Of a stretch of DNA of 35,543 bases, positions 1-9,947 are shown piece after piece. A program made the translations under genes and the position numbers. How positions within the stretch are numbered: position 1 is the stretch's first letter; every line of letters starts with the position of its first letter. The notes below the pieces were generated by a model, which saw only the letters and a list, made by a program, of their open reading frames with translations, made no database searches and had not been told where the DNA came from. The stretch is from positions 1 to 35,543 of the forward strand of contig NZ_JQKD01000046.1 of the NCBI RefSeq assembly GCF_000745855.1, in the 5' to 3' direction. The stretch is from Xenophilus azovorans DSM 13620 (GTDB lineage Bacteria; Pseudomonadota; Gammaproteobacteria; Burkholderiales; Burkholderiaceae_C).

Positions 1-252
1 AGCCGCGCGGCGGTGGATGCGGGCTACGCCCCCAATGACCTGCAGGTGGGTCAGACGGGCAAGATCGTGGCGCCGCAGCTGTACATCGCGGCGGGGATCT
101 CGGGGGCGATCCAGCATCTGGCGGGGATGAAGGACTCGAAGGTGATCGTGGCGATCAACAAGGACCCGGAGGCGCCGATCTTCAGCGTGGCCGACTACGG
201 GCTGGAGGCGGACCTGTTCGCCGCCGTGCCGGAGCTGGTCAAGGCGCTCTAA
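1..252 (+). CDS. etfA: Electron transfer flavoprotein alpha subunit, C-terminal end (partial)
   Basis: The frame is open from base 1 and ends at a TAA at 250-252, so only about the last 83 residues are present and the start lies outside the window. The visible part is the FAD-binding domain of EtfA. It includes the [11 protein letters not shown] stretch, the [17 protein letters not shown] segment and the [12 protein letters not shown] segment, all typical of EtfA. ETF carries electrons from acyl-CoA dehydrogenases to ETF-ubiquinone oxidoreductase. This fits the acyl-CoA dehydrogenase that starts 103 bases downstream on the same strand. A hairpin with a T-run separates the two genes, so they may be transcribed separately. 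The assignment is firm; etfB is presumably just upstream. Confidence 0.95.
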   Translation, partial: SRAAVDAGYAPNDLQVGQTGKIVAPQLYIAAGISGAIQHLAGMKDSKVIVAINKDPEAPIFSVADYGLEADLFAAVPELVKAL

Positions 253-286
253 GGCCGCAGGCCAACCTCATCCGTATGGCATCCCG

Positions 287-310
287 GGGCATCGTTCGCG
301 ATGCCCTTTT
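287..310 (+). terminator. Rho-independent terminator after etfA
   Basis: An 8-bp perfect stem (GGGCATCG with CGATGCCC) closes on a TTCG tetraloop and is followed by CTTTT. It lies 35 bases after the etfA stop codon and about 46 bases before the next start. The UUCG loop and T-run make a terminator on the + strand likely. Confidence 0.75.
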
Positions 311-355
311 CACGTCCCATGTCCGCAGGCAGGCGGGCGACAGGAAGGAGACCCC

Positions 356-2146
356 ATGAGCTACACCGCCCCCCTCAAGGACATGCTGTTCGACATCGAG
401 CACCTGGCGCGCATCGACGAGATCGCGAAGCTGCCCGGCTTCGAGGACGCCGGCCTGGACACCGCCAAGGCCGTGCTGGAAGAGTGCGCGAAGTTCACGC
501 AGGACGTGCTGGCGCCGCTGAACGTCAAGGGCGACCAGGAGCCCTCCGCCTTCCAGGCCGGCGAGGTGACGGCCACGCCCGGCTTCAAGGAGGCCTTCGC
601 GCAGTACGCGGCCGGCGGCTGGCAGGGGCTGCAGCATCCGGCCGACTTCGGCGGCCAGGGCCTGCCCAAGCTGATCGGCGCGGCCTGCGGCGAGATGGTC
701 AACAGCGCCAACCTCAGCTTCGCGCTGTGCCCGCTGCTGACCGACGGCGCCATCGAGGCGCTGCTCACCGCCGGCTCCGACGAACTGAAGGCGACCTACC
801 TGGAGAAGCTGGTCAGCGGCGAGTGGACCGGCACCATGAACCTCACCGAGCCGCAAGCCGGCAGCGACCTGGCGCTGGTGCGCAGCCGCGCCGAGCCGCA
901 GCCCGACGGCACCTACAAGGTCTTCGGCACCAAGATCTTCATCACCTACGGCGAGCACGACATGGCGCCGAACATCGTCCACCTGGTGCTGGCCCGCGTG
1001 GCCGGCGCGCCGGAGGGCGTGAAGGGCATCAGCCTGTTCGTGGTGCCGAAGTTCATGGTGAACGCGGACGGCAGCCTCGGCGCGCGCAACGACGTGCACT
1101 GCGTGAGCATCGAGCACAAGCTGGGCATCAAGGCCAGTCCCACCGCCGTGCTCCAGTACGGTGACAACGGCGGCGCCGTCGGCTACCTCGTCGGCGAGGA
1201 GAACCGCGGCCTGGAGTACATGTTCATCATGATGAACGCCGCCCGCTACGCCGTGGGCGTGCAGGGCATCGCGGTGGCCGAGCGGGCCTACCAGCACGCG
1301 GCGGCCTACGCCAAGGAGCGCGTGCAGAGCCGCCCGGTGGACGGCTCGGTGGCCGGCAGCGCCGCCATCGTCCACCACCCCGACGTGCGCCGCATGCTGA
1401 TGACCATGCGCGCCCTCACCGAAGGCTGCCGCGCCATGGCGACCGTGGCCGCCGCCGCCTACGACGCCGCCCACCACCACCCGGACGCCGACGCGCGCAG
1501 GCAGAACCAGGCCTTCTACGAATTCCTGGTGCCGCTGGTCAAGGGCTACAGCACCGAGATGAGCATCGAGGCCACCTCGCTGGGCGTGCAGGTGCACGGC
1601 GGCATGGGCTTCATCGAGGAGACGGGGGCCGCCCAGTACTACCGCGACGCGCGCATCCTGCCGATCTACGAGGGCACCACCGCCATCCAGGCCAACGACC
1701 TGGTGGGCCGCAAGACGGCGCGCGACGGCGGGCAGACGGCGCTGGCCATCGCCGCGCAGATCGCCAAGACCGAAGCCGAGCTGGCCGCCGGCGGCAGCGC
1801 CGACGCGAAGGCCGTGGCGCAGCGCCTGGCCGCCGCGCGCGAGGCCTTCGCCGAGGTCGTGAAGTTCGTCGCCGGCGGCGCCAAGGGTTCGCCCAACGAC
1901 GTCTTCGCCGGCAGCGTCCCCTACCTGCTGCTGGCCGGCAACCTGGTGGCAGGCTGGCAGCTGGCGCGCTCGCTGCTCGCGGCCGAGAAGCTGGCGGCGC
2001 AGGGCGAGGACGCGCCCTTCATGCAGGCCAAGATCGCCACCGCGCGTTTCTACGCCGACCACATCCTCACGCGCGTGCCCGGCCAGCGCGACGCCATCGT
2101 CGGCGGCGCCGCCAGCGTGATGGCGCTGCCGGTGGACGCCTTCTGA
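356..2146 (+). CDS. Acyl-CoA dehydrogenase (long form, DmdC-like)
   Basis: The 596-residue protein is longer than classical acyl-CoA dehydrogenases (about 380-400) and matches the form with an extra C-terminal domain, as in DmdC. That name means 3-methylmercaptopropionyl-CoA dehydrogenase; the true substrate cannot be told from sequence. It oxidises an acyl-CoA to the enoyl-CoA using FAD and hands electrons to ETF. Visible landmarks are the MNLTEPQAGSDLA flavin/substrate loop, the GVQVHGGMGFIEE segment and IYEGTTAIQ, whose Glu (about residue 439) is the expected catalytic base. The start is chosen because a GGAAGGAG-type ribosome site lies just upstream. It follows etfA, its probable redox partner, and precedes a nitronate monooxygenase by 35 bases on the same strand. 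Confidence 0.92.
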   Translation: MSYTAPLKDMLFDIEHLARIDEIAKLPGFEDAGLDTAKAVLEECAKFTQDVLAPLNVKGDQEPSAFQAGEVTATPGFKEAFAQYAAGGWQGLQHPADFGGQGLPKLIGAACGEMVNSANLSFALCPLLTDGAIEALLTAGSDELKATYLEKLVSGEWTGTMNLTEPQAGSDLALVRSRAEPQPDGTYKVFGTKIFITYGEHDMAPNIVHLVLARVAGAPEGVKGISLFVVPKFMVNADGSLGARNDVHCVSIEHKLGIKASPTAVLQYGDNGGAVGYLVGEENRGLEYMFIMMNAARYAVGVQGIAVAERAYQHAAAYAKERVQSRPVDGSVAGSAAIVHHPDVRRMLMTMRALTEGCRAMATVAAAAYDAAHHHPDADARRQNQAFYEFLVPLVKGYSTEMSIEATSLGVQVHGGMGFIEETGAAQYYRDARILPIYEGTTAIQANDLVGRKTARDGGQTALAIAAQIAKTEAELAAGGSADAKAVAQRLAAAREAFAEVVKFVAGGAKGSPNDVFAGSVPYLLLAGNLVAGWQLARSLLAAEKLAAQGEDAPFMQAKIATARFYADHILTRVPGQRDAIVGGAASVMALPVDAF

Positions 2147-2181
2147 CTTTTCCCCTCATCGCCATCCCGGAGACCCTGTCC

Positions 2182-3144
2182 ATGTCCAGACTGCCCGGCG
2201 CGCTCGCGCACCTGCCGCTGCCCATCATCGGCTCGCCCCTGTTCATCATCAGCAACCCCAAGCTGGTGGTGGCGCAATGCAAGGCCGGCGTGGTCGGCTC
2301 CATGCCGGCGCTCAACGCCCGGCCGGCCGCGCAGCTCGACGAATGGCTGGCCGAAATCACCGAGGAACTGGCCGCGTACAACAAGGCCAACCCCGACAGG
2401 CCCGCCGCGCCCTTCGCCATCAACCAGATCGTGCACAAGAGCAACGACCGGCTCGAGCACGACATGGAGATGGTGGTCAAGTACAAGGTGCCGATCGTCA
2501 TCACCTCGCTGGGCGCGCGCACCGACGTCAACGACGCGGTGCACAGCTACGGCGGCGTGACGCTGCACGACATCATCAACAACACCTTCGCGCAGAAGGC
2601 GATCGAGAAGGGCGCCGACGGCCTGATCGCGGTGGCGGCCGGCGCCGGCGGCCACGCGGGCACCAAGAGCCCCTTCGCGCTGGTGCAGGAGATCCGCCAG
2701 TGGTTCGACGGGCCACTGGCGCTGTCGGGCTCCATCGCCAACGGCGGCGCGGTGCTGGCGGCGCAGGCGATGGGGGCGGACTTCGCCTACATCGGCACCG
2801 CTTTCATCGCCACCGAGGAGGCGCGCGCCAGCGACGCCTACAAGCAGGCCATCGTCGACGGCACCTCGGACGACATCATCTATTCCAACCTCTTCACCGG
2901 CGTGCACGGCAATTACCTGGCGCCCAGCATCGTGGCGGCCGGCATGGACCCGGCCAACCTGCCCGAGGGGGACCTGAAGACCATGAACTTCGCCACCGGC
3001 GACGGCAGCAAGGCCAAGGCCTGGAAGGACATCTGGGGCTCGGGCCAGGGCATCGGCGCGATCCGCGAGGTGAGCAGCGCGCAGGCCTACATCGAGCGGC
3101 TCAAGAGCGAGTACGCCGAGGCCCGCCGGCGCCTGGCGCTCTGA
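2182..3144 (+). CDS. Nitronate monooxygenase / 2-nitropropane dioxygenase family protein
   Basis: The 320-residue TIM-barrel flavoprotein belongs to the nitronate monooxygenase family. FMN-dependent members oxidise alkyl nitronates, such as propionate 3-nitronate, to carbonyl compounds and nitrite. The LPIIGSPLFIISNPKLV opening, the GAGGHAG motif with the probable catalytic His near residue 158, and the ALSGSIANGGAVLAAQAMGADF phosphate-binding region are visible. The ATG is preceded by a weak CCCGGAGACC site. The gene lies 35 bases after the acyl-CoA dehydrogenase and is probably cotranscribed with it. The family also includes enoyl-reductase-like flavoproteins, so the physiological substrate is open. 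Confidence 0.88.
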   Translation: MSRLPGALAHLPLPIIGSPLFIISNPKLVVAQCKAGVVGSMPALNARPAAQLDEWLAEITEELAAYNKANPDRPAAPFAINQIVHKSNDRLEHDMEMVVKYKVPIVITSLGARTDVNDAVHSYGGVTLHDIINNTFAQKAIEKGADGLIAVAAGAGGHAGTKSPFALVQEIRQWFDGPLALSGSIANGGAVLAAQAMGADFAYIGTAFIATEEARASDAYKQAIVDGTSDDIIYSNLFTGVHGNYLAPSIVAAGMDPANLPEGDLKTMNFATGDGSKAKAWKDIWGSGQGIGAIREVSSAQAYIERLKSEYAEARRRLAL

Positions 3145-3160
3145 GCGTCCTTCCGGCTGA

Positions 3161-3192
3161 CCGTATGAAGGTCATACGGCGGCGCCGTATGA
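3161..3192. promoter_or_regulatory. Palindromic operator candidate upstream of guanine deaminase
   Basis: CCGTATGA and TCATACGG form a perfect 8-bp inverted repeat with a 3-base spacer (3161-3179). A third direct copy of CCGTATGA sits at 3185-3192. The cluster lies 38-69 bases before the guanine deaminase ATG and just upstream of a TACGCT -10-like hexamer near 3211. Three identical half-sites in front of a catabolic gene look like a repressor or activator site. The regulator is not in the window. Confidence 0.5.
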
Positions 3193-3229
3193 CGCGGGCA
3201 GAGACCGGCGCTACGCTTGCCCCCGCACG

Positions 3230-4525
3230 ATGAAAAAAGCCTACCGCGCCTCCCTGCTGCGCTTCGACGCCGCCGGCCAGCCCCTGTACGACGAGGACGG
3301 CCTGCTGGTCGTCGGCCCCGACCCGGACGGCGGCCAGCGCGTCATCGACGCCGGCCCCTTCGCGGCCGTCGCGTCGCGCCATGCCGACGCGCCCGTGACC
3401 CACTGGCCGGGCCGCATCATCGCGCCGGGCTTCATCGACATGCATGTCCATTTCCCGCAGACGGACATCATCGGCGCGCCGGCCGAGGGCCTGCTGCCCT
3501 GGCTGGAGAACTACACCTTCCCCACCGAGTCGCGCTTCGCCGAACCGGCGCACGCGGCCGAGGTGGCCGGTTTCTTCCTCGACGAGCTGCTGCGCAACGG
3601 CGTGACCACCGCGCTGGTCTTCGCTACCTCGCACCCGGCCTCGGTCGATGCCTTCTTCGAGGCGGCCCGCGGGCGGGCGCTGCGCATGATCGCCGGCAAG
3701 GTGCTGCAGGACCGCCACTCGCCCGACGGCGTGCGCGACGACACCGAGCAGAGCCTGATCGACACCGAGGCGCTGATCCGCCGCTGGCACGGCATCGGCC
3801 GGCTGGGCTATGCCATCACCCCGCGCTTCGCGCCCACCAGCACCGATGCGCAGCTGCGCGGCGCCGGCGAGCTGGCGGCGCGCTACGGCGACACCTGGAT
3901 CCACACCCACGTGGCCGAGAACAAGGACGAGGTGCGCTGGGTGCGCGAGCTGTTCCCCGCCGCGCGCTCCTACCTCGACGTGTACGTCGGTTTCGGCCTG
4001 ATGCGCCGGCGCGCCGTGTACGCGCACTGCATCCACTTCGACGACGCCGACCGGCAGCTGATGCGCGAGACCGGCGCCGCCGCGGCCGTCAGCCCCACCA
4101 GCAACCTGTTCCTGGGCAGCGGCTTCTTCGACTTCGAGGGCGCGCAGCGCGTCGGCTACCACCACGCGCTGGCCAGCGACGTGGGCGGCGGCACCAGCTT
4201 CAGCCCCTTCCACACCATGATGGCCGCCTACTACGTCGGCCGCGAGGGCCAGACCAAGCCGGGCCTGAGCCTGGCGCCCTCGCAGCTGTGGTGGCGCCAC
4301 ACCGGCGCGGCCGCCCAGGCGCTCGGCCTGGAGGGCGTGGTGGGCAACCTGCAGCCGGGCTGCGAGGCCGACTTCGTCGTGCTCAACCCGCAGGCCACGC
4401 CGCTGCTGGCGCGCAAGACGGCGCGGGCGCAGAGCCTGGAGGAACTGCTCTTCGCCATGATCGTGCTGGGCGACGACCGGCTGATCGAGCGCACGGTGGT
4501 GTCGCAGGCGCTGCTGCCGGCCTGA
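3230..4525 (+). CDS. guaD: Guanine deaminase
   Basis: The 431-residue amidohydrolase converts guanine to xanthine and ammonia, the entry step of guanine catabolism. The metal site is visible in order: HVH (residues 72 and 74) within FIDMHVHFPQTD, HTH (225 and 227) within WIHTHVAEN, the His of YAHCIHF, and the Asp of ASDVGGGTSFS. The HFPQTD and GGGTSFSPFHTM segments are characteristic of guanine deaminase rather than other amidohydrolases. No strong ribosome site precedes the ATG, and a TACGCT -10-like box lies about 13 bases upstream, so the leader may be very short. The inverted repeat at 3161-3192 may control it. Length and motifs are complete. Confidence 0.93.
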   Translation: MKKAYRASLLRFDAAGQPLYDEDGLLVVGPDPDGGQRVIDAGPFAAVASRHADAPVTHWPGRIIAPGFIDMHVHFPQTDIIGAPAEGLLPWLENYTFPTESRFAEPAHAAEVAGFFLDELLRNGVTTALVFATSHPASVDAFFEAARGRALRMIAGKVLQDRHSPDGVRDDTEQSLIDTEALIRRWHGIGRLGYAITPRFAPTSTDAQLRGAGELAARYGDTWIHTHVAENKDEVRWVRELFPAARSYLDVYVGFGLMRRRAVYAHCIHFDDADRQLMRETGAAAAVSPTSNLFLGSGFFDFEGAQRVGYHHALASDVGGGTSFSPFHTMMAAYYVGREGQTKPGLSLAPSQLWWRHTGAAAQALGLEGVVGNLQPGCEADFVVLNPQATPLLARKTARAQSLEELLFAMIVLGDDRLIERTVVSQALLPA

Positions 4526-4559
4526 GCGGCCGCTGGCCGGCGCTGGGCGCGCCGGACCC

Positions 4560-4565
4560 TAGAAT
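4560..4565 (+). promoter_or_regulatory. -10 box of the dcd promoter
   Basis: TAGAAT lies 24 bases before the dcd start codon, in the spacing typical for short-leader housekeeping genes of Burkholderiales. No convincing -35 box is seen. Confidence 0.5.
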
Positions 4566-4589
4566 CCGCGCCTCACCCGGGAAGCGCAC

Positions 4590-5162
4590 ATGAGCATCAA
4601 GAGCGACAAATGGATCCGGCGCATGGCCGAGCAGCACGGCATGATCGAGCCCTTCGAGCCGGGGCAGATCCGCGCGCAGGACGGGCGCAAGCTCATCAGC
4701 TACGGCACCAGCAGCTACGGCTACGACATCCGCTGCGCGCCTGAATTCAAGGTCTTCACCAACATCCACAGCACGGTGGTGGACCCGAAGAACTTCGACG
4801 AGAAGAGCTTCGTGGACATGCACGGCGACCACTGCATCATCCCGCCCAACAGCTTCGCGCTGGCGCGCACGGTGGAGTACTTCCGCATCCCGCGCAACGT
4901 GCTGACCATCTGCCTGGGCAAGAGCACCTACGCACGCTGCGGCATCATCGTCAACGTCACCCCCTTCGAGCCCGAATGGGAGGGCTACGTGACGCTGGAG
5001 TTCAGCAACACCACGCCGCTGCCGGCCAAGATCTACGCGGGCGAGGGCTGTGCGCAGGTGCTGTTCTTCGAGAGCGATCCCGACGACGTCTGCGAGACGA
5101 GCTACAAGGACCGCGGCGGCAAGTACCAGGGCCAGCACGGGGTGACGCTGCCCAAGGCCTGA
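4590..5162 (+). CDS. dcd: dCTP deaminase
   Basis: The 190-residue enzyme deaminates dCTP to dUTP, feeding dUTPase and thymidylate synthesis. Family signatures are the [12 protein letters not shown] opening, the SSYGYDIRC segment, the [28 protein letters not shown] core with the catalytic Glu and trimer-interface residues, and the C-terminal [12 protein letters not shown] lid. The length is that expected for proteobacterial Dcd. A TAGAAT -10 box lies 24 bases upstream. A zinc metallopeptidase starts 16 bases downstream behind its own strong ribosome site, so the two are probably cotranscribed although no functional link is known. Confidence 0.96.
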   Translation: MSIKSDKWIRRMAEQHGMIEPFEPGQIRAQDGRKLISYGTSSYGYDIRCAPEFKVFTNIHSTVVDPKNFDEKSFVDMHGDHCIIPPNSFALARTVEYFRIPRNVLTICLGKSTYARCGIIVNVTPFEPEWEGYVTLEFSNTTPLPAKIYAGEGCAQVLFFESDPDDVCETSYKDRGGKYQGQHGVTLPKA

Positions 5163-5178
5163 AAAAAGGAGGCGTGCC

Positions 5179-6045
5179 ATGAAGTGGGAAGGCAACCGGC
5201 AGTCGGACAACGTGGAAGACCGCCGCAGCGGCGGCGGGGGCGGCTTCATCGGCGGGCGCTCCATCGGCATCGGTACGGTGGTGATCGCGCTGATCGGCTG
5301 GGGCGTGTTCGGCATCAACCCGCTGACCACCATCGGCGTGCTCTCCGGCGGCGGCGAGCCGCAGGTGCAGCAGCAGGGGCCGGCCTCCGCGCCGCCGGCC
5401 GGCGACCGGCAGGCCGCCTTCGTCTCCACGGTGCTGGCCTCCACCGAGGACGTGTGGGGCCAGATCTTCCGCCAGGGCGGGGCGCAGTACCGGGCGCCCA
5501 AGCTGGTGCTGTTTCGCGGCGCCACGCCCACCGCCTGCGGCACCGGGCAGAGCGCGATGGGGCCCTTCTACTGCCCCGGAGACCACAAGGTCTACCTGGA
5601 CATGGGCTTCTTCGACACCATGAGCCGGCAGCTCGGCGCGCCCGGCGAGTTCGCCCGCGCCTACGTGATCGCCCACGAGGTGGGCCACCACGTGCAGGCG
5701 CTGCTGGGCACCACGGCTAAGATCGATTCGATGCGCGGGCGCGTCAGCCAGCGCGACCAGAACCAGCTCTCGGTGCGGCTGGAACTGCAGGCCGACTGCT
5801 ACGCGGGGGTGTGGGCCAACCACTCGCAGCAAGCCCGCCAGTGGCTCGACCAGGGCGACATCGAGTCGGCCATCAACGCCGCCGAGCAGATCGGCGACGA
5901 CACGCTCCAGCGTCAGCAGACCGGCACCGTGCGGCCCGACGCGTTCACCCACGGCTCCAGCGCCCAGCGCGTGCGCTGGTTCACGCAGGGCTTCAAGACC
6001 GGCAGCGTGCAGAGCTGCGACACCTTCGGCGCCCAGGCTCCGTAG
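5179..6045 (+). CDS. ypfJ: Neutral zinc metallopeptidase, YpfJ family
   Basis: The 288-residue protein belongs to the putative neutral zinc metallopeptidase family (PF04228, YpfJ-like). After a short soluble N-terminus with RSGGGGGF, a single hydrophobic segment (about residues 28-50) should anchor it in the inner membrane with the rest in the periplasm. The zinc motif HEVGH lies at residues 166-170, followed by ELQADCYAGVWA, which is conserved in the family. A very good ribosome site (AAAGGAGG) precedes the ATG. Substrates of this family are not established. It follows dcd by 16 bases. It is complete and of the usual length. Confidence 0.9.
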   Translation: MKWEGNRQSDNVEDRRSGGGGGFIGGRSIGIGTVVIALIGWGVFGINPLTTIGVLSGGGEPQVQQQGPASAPPAGDRQAAFVSTVLASTEDVWGQIFRQGGAQYRAPKLVLFRGATPTACGTGQSAMGPFYCPGDHKVYLDMGFFDTMSRQLGAPGEFARAYVIAHEVGHHVQALLGTTAKIDSMRGRVSQRDQNQLSVRLELQADCYAGVWANHSQQARQWLDQGDIESAINAAEQIGDDTLQRQQTGTVRPDAFTHGSSAQRVRWFTQGFKTGSVQSCDTFGAQAP

Positions 6046-6077
6046 GGGTTTTCGCCAGGGCTGCAGGGCGTTTCGTC

Positions 6078-6156
6078 GCCGGGCCGCCACAAGACGAAAG
6101 CATCCCCTCGGGGGGCGGGCAGATGCGAAGCGGTTGACCGAAGGGCCATTTTTGCG
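6078..6156. repeat. Putative Burkholderiales intergenic repetitive element
   Basis: The stretch GCCGCCACAAGACGAAAGC, then CCCCTCGGGGGG, ATGCGAAGCGG and GGGCCATTTTT resembles the palindromic intergenic repeat scattered through comamonad genomes. I recognise it from memory only and have not verified it. It contains short self-complementary parts (CCCCTCGGGG and CGGTTGACCG) and ends in a T-run, so it may also terminate transcription from ypfJ. Confidence 0.4.
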
Positions 6157-6162
6157 CCTTGT

Positions 6163-6185
6163 CACTGCCGCTTTTTGCGGCAGTG
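6163..6185. promoter_or_regulatory. Perfect 9-bp inverted repeat upstream of rhlE
   Basis: CACTGCCGC and GCGGCAGTG form a perfect stem around TTTTT. The repeat ends 17 bases before the helicase ATG and directly abuts a GACAAT -10-like box (6187-6192). It may be an operator or a structured promoter region. No T-run follows on the + strand. Confidence 0.4.
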
Positions 6186-6202
6186 CGACAATCGAGGGCT
6201 TC

Positions 6203-7750
<1,548 letters not shown>

Positions 7751-7766
7751 CCCCTTCCTTCGGCCC

Positions 7767-8609
7767 TCAGCCGGGCTTCTGCGCCTGGGGGCAGTGCACC
7801 TGGATGCGTTCGCGGTCGGCCAGCGTGGCGCCGATGCGCACCGCCGTGAGGCAGCCGCCCCACACGCAGCCGGTGTCGGTGGCCAGCAGGTCGGGGCGCG
7901 AGACGTAGCCCAGGGTCGACCAGTGGCCGAAGGCGACGGTCGCGCCGGCGGTGCGTCGGCCGGGCACGTCGAACCACGGCAGGTGGCCGGCGGGCGGCTC
8001 GGCCGTCCCGTCCTTGGCCTCGAACTCCATCTCGCCCGCCGGCGTGCAGAAGCGCAGCCGGGTGAGGGCGTTGACGATGACGCGCAGCCGGGCGCTGCCG
8101 CGCAGGTCGTCCCGCCAGGCGGCGGGCGCATTGCCGTACATCTCGTGCAGGAAGGCGGCCAGCTGCGGGCCGCGCAGCACGGCCTCCAGCTCGCCGGCCA
8201 GCGCCAGCGTGTCCTGCACGGTCCATGAGGGCAGCACGCCGGCGTGCACCATCAGCAGGTCGCCGCCCCCCACGCGCCGGTGCAGCGCCATCGACTGGCG
8301 GCGCAGCCAGTCGAGCATCGCCTCGCGGTCGGGCGCGGCCAGCAGCGGCGCCAGCGTGTCGCGGCGCCCGGCCTTGCGCACGCCGTGCGCCACGCCCAGC
8401 AGGTGCAGGTCGTGGTTGCCCAGCAGGCACTGCGCGCTGCCGCCCAGGCGCATCGCGCGGCGCAGCACGGCGGCGGAGTCGGGGCCGCGGTTGACCAGGT
8501 CGCCCAGCAGCACCAGTTCGTCGCGGCTGGGCGAGAAGGCGATCTCGGCCAGCAGGCGGCCCAGGGCTTCGTCGCAGCCCTGCACGTCGCCGATCAGATA
8601 GAGTCCCAT
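7767..8609 (-). CDS. apaH: Symmetrical bis(5'-nucleosyl)-tetraphosphatase
   Basis: The 280-residue metallophosphatase hydrolyses Ap4A to two ADP. Recent work in enterobacteria also assigns it a role in removing Np4 RNA caps. Visible motifs are LIGDVQGC, LLGDLVNRGPDS, LLGNHDLHLLG and the later MVHAG and FGHWSTLGY, which together form the two-metal site. The start at 8609 has an AAAGGAG site 10 bases upstream; another ATG at 8618 would sit on top of that site. It is convergent with rhlE (16 bases between the stops) and divergent from the CBS protein, whose start is only 24 bases away, so the two must share a very compact promoter region. Confidence 0.95.
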   Translation of the reverse strand: MGLYLIGDVQGCDEALGRLLAEIAFSPSRDELVLLGDLVNRGPDSAAVLRRAMRLGGSAQCLLGNHDLHLLGVAHGVRKAGRRDTLAPLLAAPDREAMLDWLRRQSMALHRRVGGGDLLMVHAGVLPSWTVQDTLALAGELEAVLRGPQLAAFLHEMYGNAPAAWRDDLRGSARLRVIVNALTRLRFCTPAGEMEFEAKDGTAEPPAGHLPWFDVPGRRTAGATVAFGHWSTLGYVSRPDLLATDTGCVWGGCLTAVRIGATLADRERIQVHCPQAQKPG

Positions 8610-8633
8610 GCTTCGCATTCTCCTTTCCCCTCG

Positions 8634-9944
8634 ATGGATGTCTTCCTGCTGGCCTTGCTGACAACGTGCAACGCGCTGTTCGCAATGTCCGAAATGGCCC
8701 TGTCCACCAGCCGCCGCGCCCGCCTGGCGGCGCTGGCCGAAACCGGCGATGCCGGCGCCGCCGCGGCGCTCAAGCTGATGGAGTCGCCGACCCAGTTCCT
8801 CTCGACGGTGCAGATCGGCATCACCTCCATCGGCATGCTCAGCGGCATCGTGGGCGAGGCGGCCTTTGCCGGCCCGCTGGGCGAATGGATGGTCGCGCAG
8901 GGCATGAGCGCCGGCGTGGCGAGCGTGGTGTCCACGGCGCTGGTGGTCAGCGCCATCACCTTCTTCACCATCATCTTCGGCGAGCTGGTGCCCAAGCGCA
9001 TCGGCCAGCTCTACCCGGAGGCGGTGTCGCGCTGGGTCGCGCGGCCGATGAACGCGCTGGCCCGCGGGGCCAAGCCCTTCGTGTGGCTGCTGTCGGGCGC
9101 CACCGCAGCGACGCTGCGGCTGCTGCGCATCGACTCGAGCGCCGCGCGCGCGGTGACCGAGGAGGAGATCTCCGCCAGCCTGGAGGAGGGCGTGGACGCC
9201 GGCGTGATCGAGCGCCACGAGCACCAGATGGTGCGCAACGTGTTCCACCTGGACGAGCGCCGCCTGTCCTCGCTGATGGTGCCGCGTGCCGACATCGAGT
9301 GGATGGAGGCCGGCCTGACGGTGGCACAGGCGCTGGACAAGGTGGCCGAGGCGGCCAAGCTGAACCTGGTGCACTCGTGGTACCCGGTGTGCCGCGGCTC
9401 GCTGGACGACGTGGTGGGCGTGGTCGCGGTGGCGCAACTGCTGCAGCTCGGGCGCGACCATGCGGGCACGGTCAGCGGCGTGGCGCAGCCGGCCTCCTTC
9501 GTGCCCGAGACGCTCTCGGGCCTGGAGCTGCTGGAGCAGTTCCGCACCCGCGCCGGGCGGCTGGTCTTCGTGGTCGACGAGTACGGCGTGGTGCAGGGCC
9601 TGCTGACCCCGCGCGACCTGCTGGAGGCCATCACCGGCGAACTGCAGCCCGGCATGCCGGCCGATGCCTGGGCCACGCCGGGCGAGGACGGGAGCTGGGC
9701 GCTGGACGGCCTGATGCCGGTGTCCGAACTGCGCGCGCGCCTGGACATCCGCGAGCTGCCCGACGAGGAGCGCGGCCGCTACAACACGGTGGCCGGGCTG
9801 CTGATGGCCGTCTCCGGGCACCTGCCCGAGGTGGGCGAGCAGATCGAGGTGAGCGGGTGGCGCTTCGAGGTGCTGGCGCTGGAGGGGCGCCGCATCGACC
9901 GCGTGCTGGCGCGCCCGCTGCCGCAGGAGGACGCCGAGGCCTGA
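8634..9944 (+). CDS. CNNM/CBS domain membrane protein, CorC/HlyC (TlyC) family
   Basis: The 436-residue protein has an N-terminal CNNM transmembrane domain (about residues 1-180, opening MDVFLLALLTTCNALFAMSEMALS, with the ITFFTIIFGELVPKRIGQLYPE segment). Two CBS domains follow, with RLVFVVDEYGVVQGLLTPRDLLEAI in the second, and a C-terminal CorC_HlyC domain (about 350-430). Such proteins act in magnesium or cobalt transport or efflux; the old name hemolysin is misleading. The start chosen puts the first membrane helix at the N-terminus as in relatives; an ATG at 8638 is in another frame. It ends 3 bases before the stop codon of the convergent nuclease gene. Confidence 0.9.
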   Translation: MDVFLLALLTTCNALFAMSEMALSTSRRARLAALAETGDAGAAAALKLMESPTQFLSTVQIGITSIGMLSGIVGEAAFAGPLGEWMVAQGMSAGVASVVSTALVVSAITFFTIIFGELVPKRIGQLYPEAVSRWVARPMNALARGAKPFVWLLSGATAATLRLLRIDSSAARAVTEEEISASLEEGVDAGVIERHEHQMVRNVFHLDERRLSSLMVPRADIEWMEAGLTVAQALDKVAEAAKLNLVHSWYPVCRGSLDDVVGVVAVAQLLQLGRDHAGTVSGVAQPASFVPETLSGLELLEQFRTRAGRLVFVVDEYGVVQGLLTPRDLLEAITGELQPGMPADAWATPGEDGSWALDGLMPVSELRARLDIRELPDEERGRYNTVAGLLMAVSGHLPEVGEQIEVSGWRFEVLALEGRRIDRVLARPLPQEDAEA

Positions 9945-9947
9945 GTC

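Noticed and set aside
239-2062. 607-codon open frame on the minus strand opposite the acyl-CoA dehydrogenase
   Set aside because: It is the antisense shadow of a high-GC gene: His/Ala/Gly/Arg-rich, with no family features, and fully covered by a well-supported gene.
7767-9821. 684-codon reading of the apaH frame
   Set aside because: Only the last 280 codons are ApaH. The upstream part is antisense to the CBS protein, and a good ribosome site exists at the internal ATG.
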